From Waddliaceae bacterium (GTDB lineage Bacteria > Chlamydiota > Chlamydiia > Chlamydiales > GCA-2709385), in contig PAQS01000024.1 of NCBI GenBank assembly GCA_002709385.1, positions 110,228 through 174,227 on the forward strand: a DNA stretch of 64,000 nucleotides. The letters run 5' to 3'. How positions within the stretch are numbered: position 1 is the stretch's first letter; the number at the start of each line of letters is the position of its first letter. The notes under the pieces are model-generated. The model was not told where the DNA came from, made no database searches, and saw only the letters and a program-made list of their open reading frames with translations. A program made the position numbers and the translations under genes. This document shows positions 27,453 through 35,963 of this stretch, piece after piece.

Positions 27453-28274
27453 GTGACAGAAAAAATAAAAGCTTTAGTGCTTACAGGATATGGCATCAAT
27501 ACAGAACGTGAAATGGCTCTGGCTTGTAATTTAGCAGGGGCAGAGGCAAAGATCATTCATATACGGCAGTTAATGCGAGGAGAGATTCATTTAGATGAAC
27601 AGCATCTTCTTGTTTTTCCAGGTGGTTTCTCTTTTGGTGATGAGTTAGGAGCAGCTAAAGCCTTCGCAAATCGTTTGGAGTTTGCTTCTACAGATGAAAA
27701 AGGAAGTTTTAAGGAAAAACTTCTTGATTTTGTTGGAGCAGGGAAGTGTATTTTGGCCGTTTGTAATGGATTTCAACTCTTGGTCAAACTTGGAGTTCTA
27801 CCAGACGGTAGTCAACAAAAAATGACCTTAACACATAACGAAAATGGTCGTTTTGAAAATCGTTGGGTTCAGCATCGCATTCACTCAAAAAAATGCGTGT
27901 TCACGAAAGGGCTTGATCACTTGTATCTACCAGTAAGGCATGGAGAAGGAAACTTCTTTTGTCCTGATAAAAACCTTCTCCAAACCCTCTTTAATGAGCA
28001 ACAAATAGCCTTGCAGTATGCAAATAAAGATGGAGAGCTTAGCAATACGTATCCGAATAATCCAAATGGCTCAATGAATTCAGTAGCAGGTATTTGTGAT
28101 GCAACAGGTAGGATATTGGGAATGATGGCGCACCCAGAAGGTGCTCTTTTCCCACAAAATCACCCGCATTGGTCACGACAGAAATGGTCCGACAAAAAAA
28201 TGCCGGAAGATGGAGAAGGAATGGCTTTATTTAAAAATGCCATCCATTACTTAAGAGAAAGGTTTGCAGCATGA
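27453..28274 (+). CDS. purQ: FGAM synthase glutaminase subunit
   Basis: A 273-residue class I glutamine amidotransferase that would supply ammonia to PurL. The nucleophile elbow AVCNGFQLL (C104) and the MMAHPEGALF block with the catalytic His-x-Glu are present. It is longer than the PurQ found with small PurL (~225 residues) and looks like the glutaminase end of a fused FGAM synthase that has become its own gene. GTG start, with AGGAG seven bases upstream. Overlaps purH by four bases (ATGA). Confidence 0.9.
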   Translation: MTEKIKALVLTGYGINTEREMALACNLAGAEAKIIHIRQLMRGEIHLDEQHLLVFPGGFSFGDELGAAKAFANRLEFASTDEKGSFKEKLLDFVGAGKCILAVCNGFQLLVKLGVLPDGSQQKMTLTHNENGRFENRWVQHRIHSKKCVFTKGLDHLYLPVRHGEGNFFCPDKNLLQTLFNEQQIALQYANKDGELSNTYPNNPNGSMNSVAGICDATGRILGMMAHPEGALFPQNHPHWSRQKWSDKKMPEDGEGMALFKNAIHYLRERFAA

Positions 28275-29917
28275 GCGATGAAAAAATAGTACACATTCAA
28301 ACAGTCTTGATGTCTGTTAGCGACAAACGAGGACTCGTTGACTTTGCAAAAAGACTTCTGCAAATCAACCCAAAGCTGCAAATTATCGCCACAGGTAACA
28401 CGGCGAAAACTCTTCAAGCAGCCGGATGCTCCATTACTCTTATCGAAGACTACACAAAATTTCCTGAGTGTTTCAATGGAAGAGTAAAAACTCTACATCC
28501 CAAAATTGAAGGGGGGATTCTCTTTCGTAGAGGAGTGCATGATGCTGAAGCTGAAACCCTTGATATCCAAGCTATCGATATGGTTTTGTGCAATTTATAC
28601 GATTTTGCATCTGCTGCACAAGATAAAGAGATGGCAGTGGATGATTTGATTGAGCAGATGGATATTGGTGGTTCAACTTTGATTCGTTCATCGGCAAAAA
28701 ATCATCGCTCTGTATCGATTGTGGTGAGTCCAGAAGACTACCAAGGAATCCTCAATGAACTGGGTGAAAAAGGAGGTATTACTCAGAAAACCCGAGAGCG
28801 TTTAGCTGTAAAAGCTGTCAATTTAAGTGCTGATTATGAAGCTCTGATTGCGCAAGAGTTTTCTCGACGTTTAGGTGGAGAAGAAACACGTAGAATTTGT
28901 CTTCATAACGGAAAGGCACTTCGTTATGGAGAAAACCCTGATCAAGACGCTTGGGTTTTTTCTGTAAAAGGACAGAAAGGAGTCGTAGAAGCTGATGTTC
29001 TTAATGGTAAGCCGCTTTCTTATAACAATTTAGAAGATGCATCTATTGCTTTTCGAGCCGCTCAAGAGTTGTATTTGATGGGTTTTGCATATAGTGTAGC
29101 TGTCGTCAAACACGGAGGAATTTGTGGTTATGCGAGCGGACAAAACGAAGAATCTTGTTTTGAAAGCGCTTGGGCAGGAGACCCTAAATCGGCTTTTGGA
29201 AGCGTCATTGCCTGTGGCCACGAACTTACCGATAAGATGATCCCTTGTTTGAGTAAACGTTTTGTAGAGCTTTTGATTGCGCCTTCTTTTTCAGAAACTT
29301 TACTAAAGTGGATTGCTGAGAAAAAGCCTAACTTAAGAGTTCTCCGTGTTGATTTTGATGAAAAGGCAGAAGAAAGCAGCAAAAGTATTAGTGGTGGGGT
29401 TCTTGTACAAACAACCAAGAAAGCATCTTTAGAAGAAAAGCTGCAGAAACTGATGGAGCAAGGGAAAGAGACTGATTCAGGAGTGATGACACGAAGGATT
29501 CCGACAGAAATAGACTCTAAACTTCTTGGTTTTTCTCTAGCCGCAGTGAAATACGTAAAATCGAATGCCTTGGCTTTAACAAGAAAAGACCGTGAAGGGA
29601 ATTGTCAAGTTTTGTCAGTAGGTGGCGGACAACCCAATAGGATCGATAGTTTAGAGCGTTTGGCCATACCAAAAGCAATAGAAAATTTAGAAGCAGAGTA
29701 TGGTGAGTCAATCAATCTTCAAGAAGAACTTGGACGTTGCCTTTTGGCTTCGGATGGATTTTTTCCCTTTGCTGATAGTATTGAGTATGCAGCAAGTGTG
29801 GGGATTCGACATATAGTACAACCAGGTGGCTCTGTGAGAGACGCAGAGGTGCTTGAAGCAGCAAATCGCTATGATATGAGCATGATTTTTACAAGAGAAC
29901 GTTATTTTACACATTGA
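28271..29917 (+). CDS. purH: Bifunctional AICAR transformylase / IMP cyclohydrolase
   Basis: PurH performs the last two steps to IMP. Residues ~1-200 are the IMP cyclohydrolase domain (VSDKRGLVDFAKRL, GRVKTLHPKIEGGIL, IDMVLCNLYDF, EQMDIGGSTLIRSSAKN) and the rest the AICAR transformylase domain, with the catalytic Lys-His pair in VVKHGGICGYASG and LRYGENPDQDA. The usual NPCG after KHx is GICG here, a mild change. The C-terminal QPGGSVRDAEVLEAANRYD and FTRERYFTH blocks are normal. The 548-residue length is standard. It is followed after eight bases by the purC-purE fusion. Confidence 0.94.
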   Translation: MSDEKIVHIQTVLMSVSDKRGLVDFAKRLLQINPKLQIIATGNTAKTLQAAGCSITLIEDYTKFPECFNGRVKTLHPKIEGGILFRRGVHDAEAETLDIQAIDMVLCNLYDFASAAQDKEMAVDDLIEQMDIGGSTLIRSSAKNHRSVSIVVSPEDYQGILNELGEKGGITQKTRERLAVKAVNLSADYEALIAQEFSRRLGGEETRRICLHNGKALRYGENPDQDAWVFSVKGQKGVVEADVLNGKPLSYNNLEDASIAFRAAQELYLMGFAYSVAVVKHGGICGYASGQNEESCFESAWAGDPKSAFGSVIACGHELTDKMIPCLSKRFVELLIAPSFSETLLKWIAEKKPNLRVLRVDFDEKAEESSKSISGGVLVQTTKKASLEEKLQKLMEQGKETDSGVMTRRIPTEIDSKLLGFSLAAVKYVKSNALALTRKDREGNCQVLSVGGGQPNRIDSLERLAIPKAIENLEAEYGESINLQEELGRCLLASDGFFPFADSIEYAASVGIRHIVQPGGSVRDAEVLEAANRYDMSMIFTRERYFTH

Positions 29918-29925
29918 GGATAGAG

Positions 29926-31248
29926 ATGATAAAGACACTGAATAGAACGTTTATTCCTGAATTGGGAACTCTCCGCCGTGGTAAAGTGCGGGATATATAC
30001 GAGCAAAATGATCGATTAATTTTAGTCGCTAGTGATCGCGTTTCTGTATTCGATTATATTTTAGAGGAACAGATCCCGAATAAAGGAGCGATTCTCACAG
30101 GAATTTCTAATTATTGGTTCGAACAGACGAAAGATATTATTGAAAATCATCTAATCGCTCATCCAGATCCTAGCATTGTTGTAGCAAAAAAGTGCCAGCC
30201 ATTGCCGATTGAGGTCATTGTTCGCGGGTATATAACAGGGTCTATGTGGCGAGATTATGCTGAAGGAAAACGCGAAAAATCTGGCGTAGCTTTGCCTGAA
30301 GGTTTAGAGAAAAACCAAAAATTAGAAGCTGCTATTTTGACTCCTAGCACAAAAGCTGAGCAAGGAGAACATGATGAAGATATTAGTCGTGAAGAAATTC
30401 TGAAACGTGGCCTTGTTTCTGAAGAATTGTGGTTAGAAATTGAACGTGTTGCTTTGGCTTTGTATGCACGTGGACAAGAATTGTGTGCGAAAAATAATCT
30501 CATTTTGGTTGATACCAAGTATGAGTTTGGTTTGGATCAAGATGGTAAGCTAATCCTTATTGATGAAATTCATACACCTGACTCCTCTCGTTTTTGGTTA
30601 GCAGGTGATCGTGGACAAGAAGAGCTGAAGAGTCCAGATAAAGAATATTTACGTCAGTGGTTCTTGAAACAGAATTACAGTGGTTCTGGTGACTTGCCAC
30701 GGCTTCCACAAGAAGTCATAGATGAAGCAGCTCGACGTTATCTAGATGTGTATTCTCAGATTACAGGGAAGGATTTCTCAGCTTTAGAAGCAAGTCCTTT
30801 AGAAAGAATGTTAGACAACCTCAAGCATAGTAAAATGATCCGCGGAGGAGTAGCGGTGATTTTAGCAGGTAGTGAGTCTGATGCTCCATTTGTGCAGAAA
30901 ATTCAAGCTAAACTTGAAGAGTTATCTGTTGCGAATCAAGTAATCTACGGTTCAGCACATAAAAATACACAGCAAGTGATGAGAACATTAGATTTGTTTA
31001 ATCAATCTGATGAAGCAATCGTTTACATCACAGTAGCAGGGCGTAGTAATGCTCTATCTGGAGTTGTTGCAGCAAACACTCATTGGCCAGTGATTGCTTG
31101 CCCTCCATTTAAAGACTATAGCGACTATGCGGTAAATATTCATTCTACTTTGCAAATGCCAAGTAAAGTGCCAACACTTACAGTAATTGACCCAGCAAAC
31201 GCAGCACTAGCAACAGAAAGAATTTTAAGAATCGCAAATCGTAAGTAG
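29926..31248 (+). CDS. PAICS-like fusion: SAICAR synthetase plus class II AIR carboxylase
   Basis: A 440-residue fusion. Residues ~1-290 are SAICAR synthetase (PurC: LRRGKVRDIYEQNDRLILVA, IEVIVRGYITGSMWRDY, LVDTKYEFGLD, IDEIHTPDSSRFWLA). Residues ~300-440 are a PurE domain: LAGSESD, GSAHKN, VAGRSNALSGVVAANT and PVIACPP. The AGRSN and CPP motifs and the domain order match animal PAICS and class II PurE, which uses CO2 directly and needs no PurK. The steps it covers are AIR to CAIR to SAICAR. I start at the ATG 29926 with GAGG six bases upstream; a TTG four codons earlier is also open. Confidence 0.92.
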   Translation: MIKTLNRTFIPELGTLRRGKVRDIYEQNDRLILVASDRVSVFDYILEEQIPNKGAILTGISNYWFEQTKDIIENHLIAHPDPSIVVAKKCQPLPIEVIVRGYITGSMWRDYAEGKREKSGVALPEGLEKNQKLEAAILTPSTKAEQGEHDEDISREEILKRGLVSEELWLEIERVALALYARGQELCAKNNLILVDTKYEFGLDQDGKLILIDEIHTPDSSRFWLAGDRGQEELKSPDKEYLRQWFLKQNYSGSGDLPRLPQEVIDEAARRYLDVYSQITGKDFSALEASPLERMLDNLKHSKMIRGGVAVILAGSESDAPFVQKIQAKLEELSVANQVIYGSAHKNTQQVMRTLDLFNQSDEAIVYITVAGRSNALSGVVAANTHWPVIACPPFKDYSDYAVNIHSTLQMPSKVPTLTVIDPANAALATERILRIANRK

Positions 31249-31268
31249 GCATCTACTTAGATTTATCC

Positions 31269-31297
31269 TCCAGTGGCTAGTTTAGTTAGCCACTGGA
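31269..31297 (+). terminator. Hairpin after the purine operon
   Basis: A perfect 11-bp stem (TCCAGTGGCTA / TAGCCACTGGA) with a 7-base loop, 20 bases after the purC-purE stop. The following run is A/T-rich but without a clean U tract. It lies between convergent genes and could serve both strands. Confidence 0.65.
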
Positions 31298-31374
31298 ATT
31301 TAGAAAATAGATCGCTAGACTATCACACAAGTTATTTACGATCAGTGTCTTTGTTTTTTTACTATAGAAATTTT

Positions 31375-33894
31375 TTATTCTAGTAAGCCAAATTGATGTA
31401 AAAGAGCTTTGCTTCCTTTTTCTGTGAGTTCCATATAAACGAAATCCTCATCAAAATCGATTAGCTCCTCTAAAGTATCACTCAATAAGAGATTTTTCTG
31501 ACTAACCATTTTGTCATCGATATTAGCTTGCATTTTTTTAAGGATTTTTAATGAAGCATTTAACGCATAAAGATCTAAACTACTTGGTATAGCATTCATT
31601 AAACTTTTCGATTTAGCAGCAAGTGCTTTTTCTAAGGTTTTAGCTGAATCGTGGAGCGTTTTTTCATAACTTTTTTCTAGTTCTTTTTTACGTTTTTTAT
31701 CTAAACGTGGATGGTTGATCACAATTGAGTACAAAGCATCAGCTTCTGCATTAGGAAAGTATTTTTCTATAGAAGCGTTCTTTAATGTTCGTTCATTTGC
31801 TTTTAGCCCAAGTTCTTTTACATATACCTTAGCGTTTTTGTAATTATTTAAGATTTCACGTAGCTGTGTTTTTTGTTGATTCGTTAAGAGAGGATTTTTG
31901 ATAGTGGCTAGAAGAATTGTTTCACAGTTCTCCCTACGAGTTTCTCTCTCCTCTTTACGATTCCACCACTTTGAAAGGCGATCTCCCATTTCTTTGAGTA
32001 GAGGAAGAGGTTTATGGTTGTTTTGATTAGCTTCGTAAAGTTTGTTGATTTCATGATAATGTTTAAATGATCGTTTTACACGATAGTTTTCACTCGCAAT
32101 CAAACGATTCAGCTCGTTTTGAATAGGGGTTAAACACTTCTGTGCGCTACGTCTTTGCTCTTGTAGCTTTTGGATTTCCTTGTTTTGTTCTGTACTGCAG
32201 AGATGGTTTTCGATGTAATTTAGCAAGCATTCTCTGAGAGGAATTACAAAAGCGGGGTCGTTTTTAAGTTGGGCATTGACACGCTCAATTATACTAGTAA
32301 TCAGGCTACTAGAGTACATAGGAAAGAAAAGATCAAAGACTTCCTTGGCGGTTTCATAGCGTTGTTTCCCGTATCGTTCATAGCGGTCTTCATAATTTCC
32401 TCCTGCAATTTCAGGAAAATTCACGCCGTATTGTTTTAAAGCTTTTAATATCCACTGATATTCATGTGTAGGTTCTGATATAGGATTTACTTGAGTGATT
32501 TTTCTTGCAATATCAATTTTATGTAGGTCGGCCCAGAGTAAGACTTGTGTTTCTAATCCACCGGTGGCCATGACGTCATTAAACTGTTCGGTTGTTAATA
32601 AATATACCTGGTTAATAGCGTCACGGTAACGTCCTCCACAGTGCACTCCCGCAACAGCAAGCTCTAGTATGTGGCTAGCTTTTACTTGAGGGTTTTTTTC
32701 TTCATAAAGAGCTTTTAAAATATGTAGCGCCTGCTTTCGCATAAGCTCGTATGTTTGCTCTACTGTCATAGTTCCATCATCTTTAACAGTCTTTTGGTCG
32801 ATACCAGCAGCTCCAGAACCAAAATTGAGATTATTCACAAAATACTGCATGCCTTTACGAACGTACTCTCTTGAAACTTTTTTCCCATCGTCAGAAAAAT
32901 CATTTGGATCGCGGTAGGCCCCACTACTTTTGGAGTAAAAAATTTGATCAAAAAGTTCTAAAAACCCTTCCATTTGATAGCCATGGGGGGGAGGAGGGAC
33001 ATTCACGCTGGATTCTGGCGCTGTTTTACTTAATCCTGCCCTGGCAAGAGAAAGGTGTTGAAAACGTTTTGTTTCGTTTATAGCTTGTTTAAAAAGGGTT
33101 TTAAATTCTTCCTGAGAAGAACTCGTATAGTGCTCCAATTTATTATAATTTTTACCTCTAAACCATAAGTGGGTGCTTTCGTCTTCTTTACCTAATTGTA
33201 TTACAATATGCTTGCTTGAAAAAAACTGCATTTTTTTAGCGATAGCTTTTTGATCGAGATTTGGATTAGGCTCAATGCTCCAAGGGTGTTCTTGAATTTC
33301 AGGGGACATTTTAGCGATGGATTCTAAAGGTTTGGTGATACGAAGAATTTGCTTAGGGTCCATTCCTTTCGTTCTGAAACCACGAAGACCGATTTTAGAA
33401 TGTTGATGCCAAATAGTATAGCATTTTAGAGATGCTTGATATTGAATTTTGAATGTTCCTGGTGCTGTTTGTATGAGAGAGGAGTTAGGATCCCATAAAT
33501 CTTGAAAAAAAAGACACGCTACCTCGTTGTCTAATTCATCAAATTCTTGTGCTAACCATTGACTCACAAGACTGCATGCATGATTCACTTTGTCGGCATT
33601 TGCGGTGGATAATTGCAGAGAAGAAAGTTTTCCTCTACGTAAATCTCGAAAGTAAATCTGATAGAGCAAATTTTCAGAGGAAGCTTGTACTAATACATGA
33701 TTATAATGATAAGCTTCGTTCTGTTTTAGGTCCGAAAGACGAAGGTTTTTTCCTGCTTTAACAAAGTGCTCAGGCATGATTTTCCTTACCTGATTTACAG
33801 ATTGGATAAAATCCTCTTTGTTTACGACAGGGTCGTTGTACAGATGAAGAGAAATAGGAGGAATGGCACTTTTAGAGGATGAAATAGAATACAT
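31375..33894 (-). CDS. Unrecognised large protein (839 aa)
   Basis: I do not recognise this protein. The first ~300 residues look globular, then comes a short proline run (VPPPPHGY), a conserved-looking helical core around DPNDFSDDGKKVSREYVRKG, NLNFGSGAAGIDQKTV, and AVAGVHCGGRYRDAINQVY, and from ~570 a long, lysine- and glutamate-rich helical tail with likely coiled coils. The HCGGRY block with invariant-looking His, Cys and Arg would be the first place to look for an active site. No signal peptide or membrane segment. The frame is open to 33948, but the ATG at 33894 is the first ordinary start. Large soluble protein of the type often secreted by chlamydiae; that is inference. Confidence 0.65.
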   Translation of the reverse strand: MYSISSSKSAIPPISLHLYNDPVVNKEDFIQSVNQVRKIMPEHFVKAGKNLRLSDLKQNEAYHYNHVLVQASSENLLYQIYFRDLRRGKLSSLQLSTANADKVNHACSLVSQWLAQEFDELDNEVACLFFQDLWDPNSSLIQTAPGTFKIQYQASLKCYTIWHQHSKIGLRGFRTKGMDPKQILRITKPLESIAKMSPEIQEHPWSIEPNPNLDQKAIAKKMQFFSSKHIVIQLGKEDESTHLWFRGKNYNKLEHYTSSSQEEFKTLFKQAINETKRFQHLSLARAGLSKTAPESSVNVPPPPHGYQMEGFLELFDQIFYSKSSGAYRDPNDFSDDGKKVSREYVRKGMQYFVNNLNFGSGAAGIDQKTVKDDGTMTVEQTYELMRKQALHILKALYEEKNPQVKASHILELAVAGVHCGGRYRDAINQVYLLTTEQFNDVMATGGLETQVLLWADLHKIDIARKITQVNPISEPTHEYQWILKALKQYGVNFPEIAGGNYEDRYERYGKQRYETAKEVFDLFFPMYSSSLITSIIERVNAQLKNDPAFVIPLRECLLNYIENHLCSTEQNKEIQKLQEQRRSAQKCLTPIQNELNRLIASENYRVKRSFKHYHEINKLYEANQNNHKPLPLLKEMGDRLSKWWNRKEERETRRENCETILLATIKNPLLTNQQKTQLREILNNYKNAKVYVKELGLKANERTLKNASIEKYFPNAEADALYSIVINHPRLDKKRKKELEKSYEKTLHDSAKTLEKALAAKSKSLMNAIPSSLDLYALNASLKILKKMQANIDDKMVSQKNLLLSDTLEELIDFDEDFVYMELTEKGSKALLHQFGLLE

Positions 33895-34128
33895 AGGAAT
33901 ACTCGTTCGTGCTTGTTTATTGATAAAACCACGAAATATGCTGACCAAAGGGTTTTACGACAACGAAAAAAAGATAATATAAAGCTTCCAATGCTTACCT
34001 AATCTCGTCTCTTCAGAGATTTAGTCTGGGACAATGATCGAAATAGTAATTTGCATAACAACTCTTGTTTTAAATGATTTTTTGTTAGAAATTAATCTAT
34101 AGGTAATTCAGGTGGGTATTTAGAGGAA

Positions 34129-34533
34129 ATGAAAAAAATACTAATTTCTACAGCAATTGTTTTTGTTTTTTTATTTGTATTTGATTGGTTATTACATGGT
34201 TTCTTGATGATGGAAATGTATCAAGAAACAGCCCATATTTGGCGTAGTAAAGAGGCAATCGTTGATCTTGTATGGTTTACTTGGGTATTTCAACTCGCTT
34301 TAGCTTTTTTTTTCTCTTATTTATTTGATAAAGGTTATGAATCAAAAGGACTTGGAGAAGGGGTTCGTTTTGGTTTTTATATGGGAATTCTCATAGGGAT
34401 TTTAGATCTTAGAATGTATCCATACTTCCCCATTACAGAAGAAATTGCAATCTATTGGTTTTTCGGGGGAATTTTCAAAGGATTAGGCACTGGTCTAACA
34501 CTTGCTTTTGCGTTCGATAAGTTAGAAACGTAA
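34129..34533 (+). CDS. Small integral membrane protein (134 aa)
   Basis: A 134-residue protein with about four membrane segments (ISTAIVFVFLFVFDWLLHGF, the WFTWVFQLALAFFFSYLF region, FGFYMGILIGILDL and WFFGGIFKGLGTGLTLAFAF). The pattern DWLLHGFLM...Y..T...WR is shared by small uncharacterised bacterial membrane proteins; no function is known to me. The ATG follows AGAGGAA. It stands alone, ahead of a hairpin. Confidence 0.72.
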   Translation: MKKILISTAIVFVFLFVFDWLLHGFLMMEMYQETAHIWRSKEAIVDLVWFTWVFQLALAFFFSYLFDKGYESKGLGEGVRFGFYMGILIGILDLRMYPYFPITEEIAIYWFFGGIFKGLGTGLTLAFAFDKLET

Positions 34534-34562
34534 TGAGGTAAAGAGGCGAGGCTTTTTACCTA

Positions 34563-34607
34563 CAATGGCTACCTAATCTCGCATCAGATAGCCATTGAAG
34601 TTTTTAT
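34563..34607 (+). terminator. Hairpin terminator after membrane protein gene
   Basis: A 9-bp stem (CAATGGCTA / TAGCCATTG, 34563-34571 and 34589-34597) with a 17-base loop, followed on the plus strand by GAAG and a run of T. The loop contains CCTAATCTCG, which also occurs near 33998. Confidence 0.6.
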
Positions 34608-35866
34608 TTTCTAGCGCTCTTTGGTGTGGGAAGTTGTGACTGAAGAGTTTTGAAATTGTGAACAGTCTGTCGATCTAGGTCACATAGGTCTAAAGAAAAA
34701 TAATTTAATAACTCATATACCTGATTTATAGACTGTTGTTGAATAGCGAAGTGTATAAAAGCTGGAGCAAGGTTTTTTATGATCGAATAAACAGGGGTTT
34801 CTTTCTGGGGAGGGATTCGACTTAGAAAAAAGTGTATTTTTCTTAGATTAATCGCTATCTCACCTAAGAATTGAAGTTCTTCTATGTTAAAACCTAGTTG
34901 TTGTTTTTCTATAAGACTAGAATCTTCCGTAAGCAGAAATTCCACAAAATCAAATAGAATTTTTTCTTTCTCTGATAGATTAAGAGCAATGTTTTTCAGC
35001 TCATAAAACTCTTCTATATTGAATAGATTGCATAAAAGGATTAGAGGAATTGTTTTGTGGCTGTTGTACGTGTTCAAATATTCTGTAAAAGAAGAAATTC
35101 CTTTATGTTTAATGAGAAGTTGTATGATTTGATTGTTGGTTTTTTCTTTAAGGGCGATTTGAAAAAGGTTTCCGTTATTTCCGTAAGATACGTGAGGGTC
35201 AAAACGATGATCTTGTAAAGCGCAATCTAAAGCTTTAAAAAGAGAATTTCTAGCAAAAAAACGTAGATAATAGGATGGGTTATGGGAGGAGGTAAGGCCT
35301 GTGTAATATGGATCAATACAACCAAAATCTAATTTATTTGAACGGAACATCATTTCTGTGGCTTGATCTGACGCATGTTCAAAAAGAGTCATCGCTAATT
35401 CTTGATCTAATGAGTTCTTTCTATGGTCAAGTAAAGCTTGAAAAAGAACGGGATTATCATCTTTTGAAGCTGCTAAAAGAAGTGAGTTCTCTTGATCAAA
35501 ATCAACATTCATCAGCTCACAAAAATGAAGAGTTTTTTCAATATGATCCAGCCTTCCTGTGTAGAGAATCTGAGAAAAGAGTGGTGTTTTGAGTTGATTG
35601 AGTAAATCAATCGACACGGTTTCTTTTTTACAACGATGAGGAAAAGCATTACTTTGTAAAAGAGCATACTTCATTCTTGACGATTCTCCACAGAGAATAC
35701 GCAAACAAAAATCTTGAGGTAGTTCGATATAGGGACTTTTCAATAATTGACTGAAGTACCTTGTGTCCTCGTTATTTACCGCTGTGTAAAGATTCTCTAT
35801 CTCTTTACTTCTATTCCCCTCATCTAACAGAGGGTAAATATCTACATATGAATTAATAGAACTCAT
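34604..35866 (-). CDS. Hypothetical protein, possible degenerate ankyrin-like repeats
   Basis: A 420-residue, largely helical protein. Short paired helices recur (ENLYTAVNNEDTRYFSQLLKS, NSLLLAASKDDNPVLFQALL, GNLFQIALKEKTNNQIIQLL), which resemble worn ankyrin repeats, but the TALHLA core is missing. No catalytic motif, signal peptide or membrane segment is seen. It is divergent from the giant DUF3638-like gene, 97 bases away, and could share a regulatory region with it. Confidence 0.6.
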   Translation of the reverse strand: MSSINSYVDIYPLLDEGNRSKEIENLYTAVNNEDTRYFSQLLKSPYIELPQDFCLRILCGESSRMKYALLQSNAFPHRCKKETVSIDLLNQLKTPLFSQILYTGRLDHIEKTLHFCELMNVDFDQENSLLLAASKDDNPVLFQALLDHRKNSLDQELAMTLFEHASDQATEMMFRSNKLDFGCIDPYYTGLTSSHNPSYYLRFFARNSLFKALDCALQDHRFDPHVSYGNNGNLFQIALKEKTNNQIIQLLIKHKGISSFTEYLNTYNSHKTIPLILLCNLFNIEEFYELKNIALNLSEKEKILFDFVEFLLTEDSSLIEKQQLGFNIEELQFLGEIAINLRKIHFFLSRIPPQKETPVYSIIKNLAPAFIHFAIQQQSINQVYELLNYFSLDLCDLDRQTVHNFKTLQSQLPTPKSARK

Positions 35867-35963
35867 CTATTTATCTCTTATTATTTGTTAATGTTTTCTT
35901 AATAATCGATAATTGTTGATTGTTTATTAATTATACATATTTATGTTTATTTAAGAGTTTATA

